DNA of 6,616 bases from Anaerolineales bacterium (lineage in GTDB: Bacteria > Chloroflexota > Anaerolineae > Anaerolineales > Villigracilaceae), in the NCBI GenBank assembly GCA_020847355.1, contig JADLCG010000196.1:1-6616 (forward strand), written 5' to 3'. Every line of letters starts with the position of its first letter. Position 1 is the stretch's first letter. The position numbers were made by a program, and so were the translations under genes. Of this stretch, positions 4,985 to 6,616 are shown piece by piece. The notes under the pieces are model-generated. The model saw nothing but the letters and a program-made list of their open reading frames with translations. It had not been told where the DNA came from and made no database searches.

Positions 4985-6580
4985 ATGCCTGCCGATATTC
5001 TGGTCGTTACCAATTCCAAAAACACCGGAGAATCAATCCGTCAAACGATGGAAGAGACGGCTCTATATCGGATTCAGGTCGCCGCCAACAAAGAAACGGC
5101 TATTGTTCTGGCTGATAAATCCGGCATTCCGCTCGCCATGCTCGATCTGGCGCTCGGAGAAAATGCCGTTGAAGAAATCGGCCGCGCCCTTCGCACCATT
5201 AGCGGGAGTATCAATCTAGTCATCATTTGCGATGATAAACAAACCCCTCCCGTCTTCGACAGCCTGCGTCCATGGATTCTGGTCAGGAAACCATTCGATA
5301 TGTCAGACTTTTTAACCGCAATCAGCAAGCCTTACCCTGCTTCAACGCCCACTCCAGCCGCCGCCGAATCAAAAACCCACCCTTGGCTCAACGATGTCAC
5401 CAAAGCCGCGCAACACCTCACCCGCCTCACGCTTGAGTCTTCTTCACAAGCGGCTTTAATCACGCGCAAAAACGATCTCTGGGCTTATGCGGGCGGTCTT
5501 TCTCAAAGCGCCGCCAAAGAACTGGCGCAAACCGTCACGCGGAATTGGGACGGGCAAAAAGGCGCGGATTTACTGCGCTTCATTCGGCTTGAAAGCACCA
5601 AAGCCGAGCACATGCTGTACGCCACGCGCCTCGCTACGGACGTTGTGCTGGCTCTGGTTTTTGACGCAGAGACGCCCTTTAGCACAATCCGCTCACAAGC
5701 CAGCCAACTGGTTTACAAGCTGGATAACGATAAAGGCAATACGCAACAACTCAAAGCCGCTCAGCCAGAAGAAGAACCGGAAGATGCTGACGATATTCCG
5801 CAAATTTCAGATATTCTAAAGTCCGTGCCTCCGCCAAACCCGAATCTCGCTTCGGCGCAAAGAGACACCCAGCCCCCGCCCCAGATGCCGTTTGACCCTA
5901 ATCAAACGCGCATTTCTTCGCCGCTTTCAGACGCGATTGCCTACCATCGCAATTCGCCGCCGATTCTGCAACCGGCTTCTATCCCCATCCCCGCTCAAAA
6001 GGTCGAAGCGCAACCTTCCATTGCTTCATTTGACGTGGAAGTCACCGCGCCGGCACATTCCAAACCCAGACCTGAAACGCCAGTCGCCAAGCCCACCTCC
6101 GATACGGATGTGACTCGTGAAAGTTCCACCACCGAAGCCGCTCGGAAATTAGTAGTAGAGCCAACCACCGCCGGCTTGTATCACTTAACTTACGCTTGTT
6201 TACTCGTGCCGCGCTTTTCATCTCACTTCCTCACCGGCGATTTATCCGAAAGAATGGATGAGTGGCTTCCGCATATCTGCGTGGCTTTTGGCTGGCGGCT
6301 CGAATTTTTGGCAATTCGCCCCGAATATCTACAATGGGTCGTCAATGTTCAGCCTAATTCCTCCCCCGGCTACTTAATGCGGATCGTGCGCCAACAAACC
6401 TCCGAGAAAATTTTCAGCGAGTTCCCGCGCTTCAAAAAAGAGAATCCATCGGGAGATTTTTGGGCGCCCGGCTACTTGATCATGGGCGGCACGCAACCGC
6501 ACCCGCCGCAACTCGTGCGCGATTACATTCGCCAAACCCGCCAACGCCAAGGGCAAGAGGCGCTTCCGCAAAACGGATAA
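4985..6580 (+). CDS. Receiver-like / roadblock-LC7-like / proline-rich linker / IS200-Y1-transposase-like fusion protein
   Basis: A 531-aa multidomain protein, numbered from the ATG at 4985. Residues 4-115 look like a response-regulator receiver: ILVV strand, D54 in AMLDLAL at the phospho-acceptor position, and K102 in VRKPFD. The usual acidic pair is T9-N10 and the switch Ser/Thr looks like C82, so phosphorylation is doubtful. Residues ~134-247 resemble a roadblock/LC7 domain (SSQAALITRKNDLWAYAGG, then VVLALVFDAETPFSTIR), known for binding small GTPases or dimerising. Residues ~248-395 are a proline-, glutamate- and serine-rich, probably disordered linker. Residues ~396-520 match the IS200/IS605 TnpA (Y1) fold: LYHLTYACLLVPR, LTGDLSERM, GWRLEFLAIRPEYL, ASEK-like helix, FWAPGYLI, VRDYIRQ. 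The metal-binding His-x-His is Y448-L-Q450, while the catalytic-tyrosine position Y514 is kept. It is thus probably not a working transposase but a nucleic-acid-binding module. The in-frame GTG at 4937 (GGGGAG directly abutting) or TTG at 4949 are alternative starts; 4985 fits the receiver's normal beginning. It is divergent from the hydrolase gene. Confidence 0.75.
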   Translation: MPADILVVTNSKNTGESIRQTMEETALYRIQVAANKETAIVLADKSGIPLAMLDLALGENAVEEIGRALRTISGSINLVIICDDKQTPPVFDSLRPWILVRKPFDMSDFLTAISKPYPASTPTPAAAESKTHPWLNDVTKAAQHLTRLTLESSSQAALITRKNDLWAYAGGLSQSAAKELAQTVTRNWDGQKGADLLRFIRLESTKAEHMLYATRLATDVVLALVFDAETPFSTIRSQASQLVYKLDNDKGNTQQLKAAQPEEEPEDADDIPQISDILKSVPPPNPNLASAQRDTQPPPQMPFDPNQTRISSPLSDAIAYHRNSPPILQPASIPIPAQKVEAQPSIASFDVEVTAPAHSKPRPETPVAKPTSDTDVTRESSTTEAARKLVVEPTTAGLYHLTYACLLVPRFSSHFLTGDLSERMDEWLPHICVAFGWRLEFLAIRPEYLQWVVNVQPNSSPGYLMRIVRQQTSEKIFSEFPRFKKENPSGDFWAPGYLIMGGTQPHPPQLVRDYIRQTRQRQGQEALPQNG

Positions 6581-6616
6581 AAAATAACGCAAACGCCCTT
6601 CCTTTAGAGAAAAAAA

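Noticed and set aside
6176..6580. C-terminal Y1-like region as a functional IS200/IS605 insertion sequence
   Set aside because: It is in frame with the upstream domains, has lost the HxH metal motif, and no left/right end hairpins or tnpB gene are visible.
6581..6616. Terminator after the fusion gene
   Set aside because: No stem followed by a T-run is visible in the 36 bases before the window ends.

Overview
This 6.6 kb window looks like chromosomal DNA from an uncultured or poorly described bacterium. My best guess is Chloroflexota, Anaerolineae-like. The grounds are the mid-range GC with many GCG/CGC codons, a receiver-roadblock-type signalling protein, a soluble archaeal/plant-like alpha-amylase, and a Rex-type operator. 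This is an inference from style only; no rRNA or marker gene is present.

Layout. (1) Positions 3-560 (+): the 3' part of an HNH nuclease gene of the type that usually carries an N-terminal DUF262 domain. It is AT-richer than the rest and is followed by a repeat-like tail and a clear intrinsic terminator (655-691). (2) Positions 774-2024 (+): a single-gene unit for a type II NADH:quinone oxidoreductase. It has a TTTTCA-N17-TATAAT promoter, a strong ribosome binding site, and a palindrome over the transcription start that matches the Rex (NADH/NAD+ sensor) operator core. (3) Positions 2025-2140: a convergent intergenic region with an inverted repeat plus T-run and one copy of an exact 20-bp direct repeat. 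The other copy is the end of the next gene. (4) Minus strand, 3846 to 2141: a two-gene operon of a GH13 alpha-amylase without a signal peptide and, 8 bp later, a 120-aa membrane protein with a TM-loop-TM layout. (5) Minus strand, 4837 to 4010: a metallo-beta-lactamase-fold hydrolase with all seven metal ligands, its own promoter and its own strong terminator. (6) Positions 4985-6580 (+), divergent from the hydrolase: a large multidomain protein that reads as receiver-like domain, roadblock/LC7-like domain, long proline-rich linker, then an IS200/Y1-transposase-like domain.

How they fit together. The window is a set of short independent units rather than one pathway. The redox enzyme is probably derepressed when NADH rises. 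The amylase probably acts on internal glycogen or imported maltodextrin. The most unusual item is the last gene: a Y1 transposase fold that has lost the metal-binding His-x-His motif but kept the position of the catalytic tyrosine, attached to signalling domains. It looks like a transposase domain taken over as a DNA- or RNA-binding output module. No tRNA, rRNA, CRISPR array or complete insertion sequence is visible.
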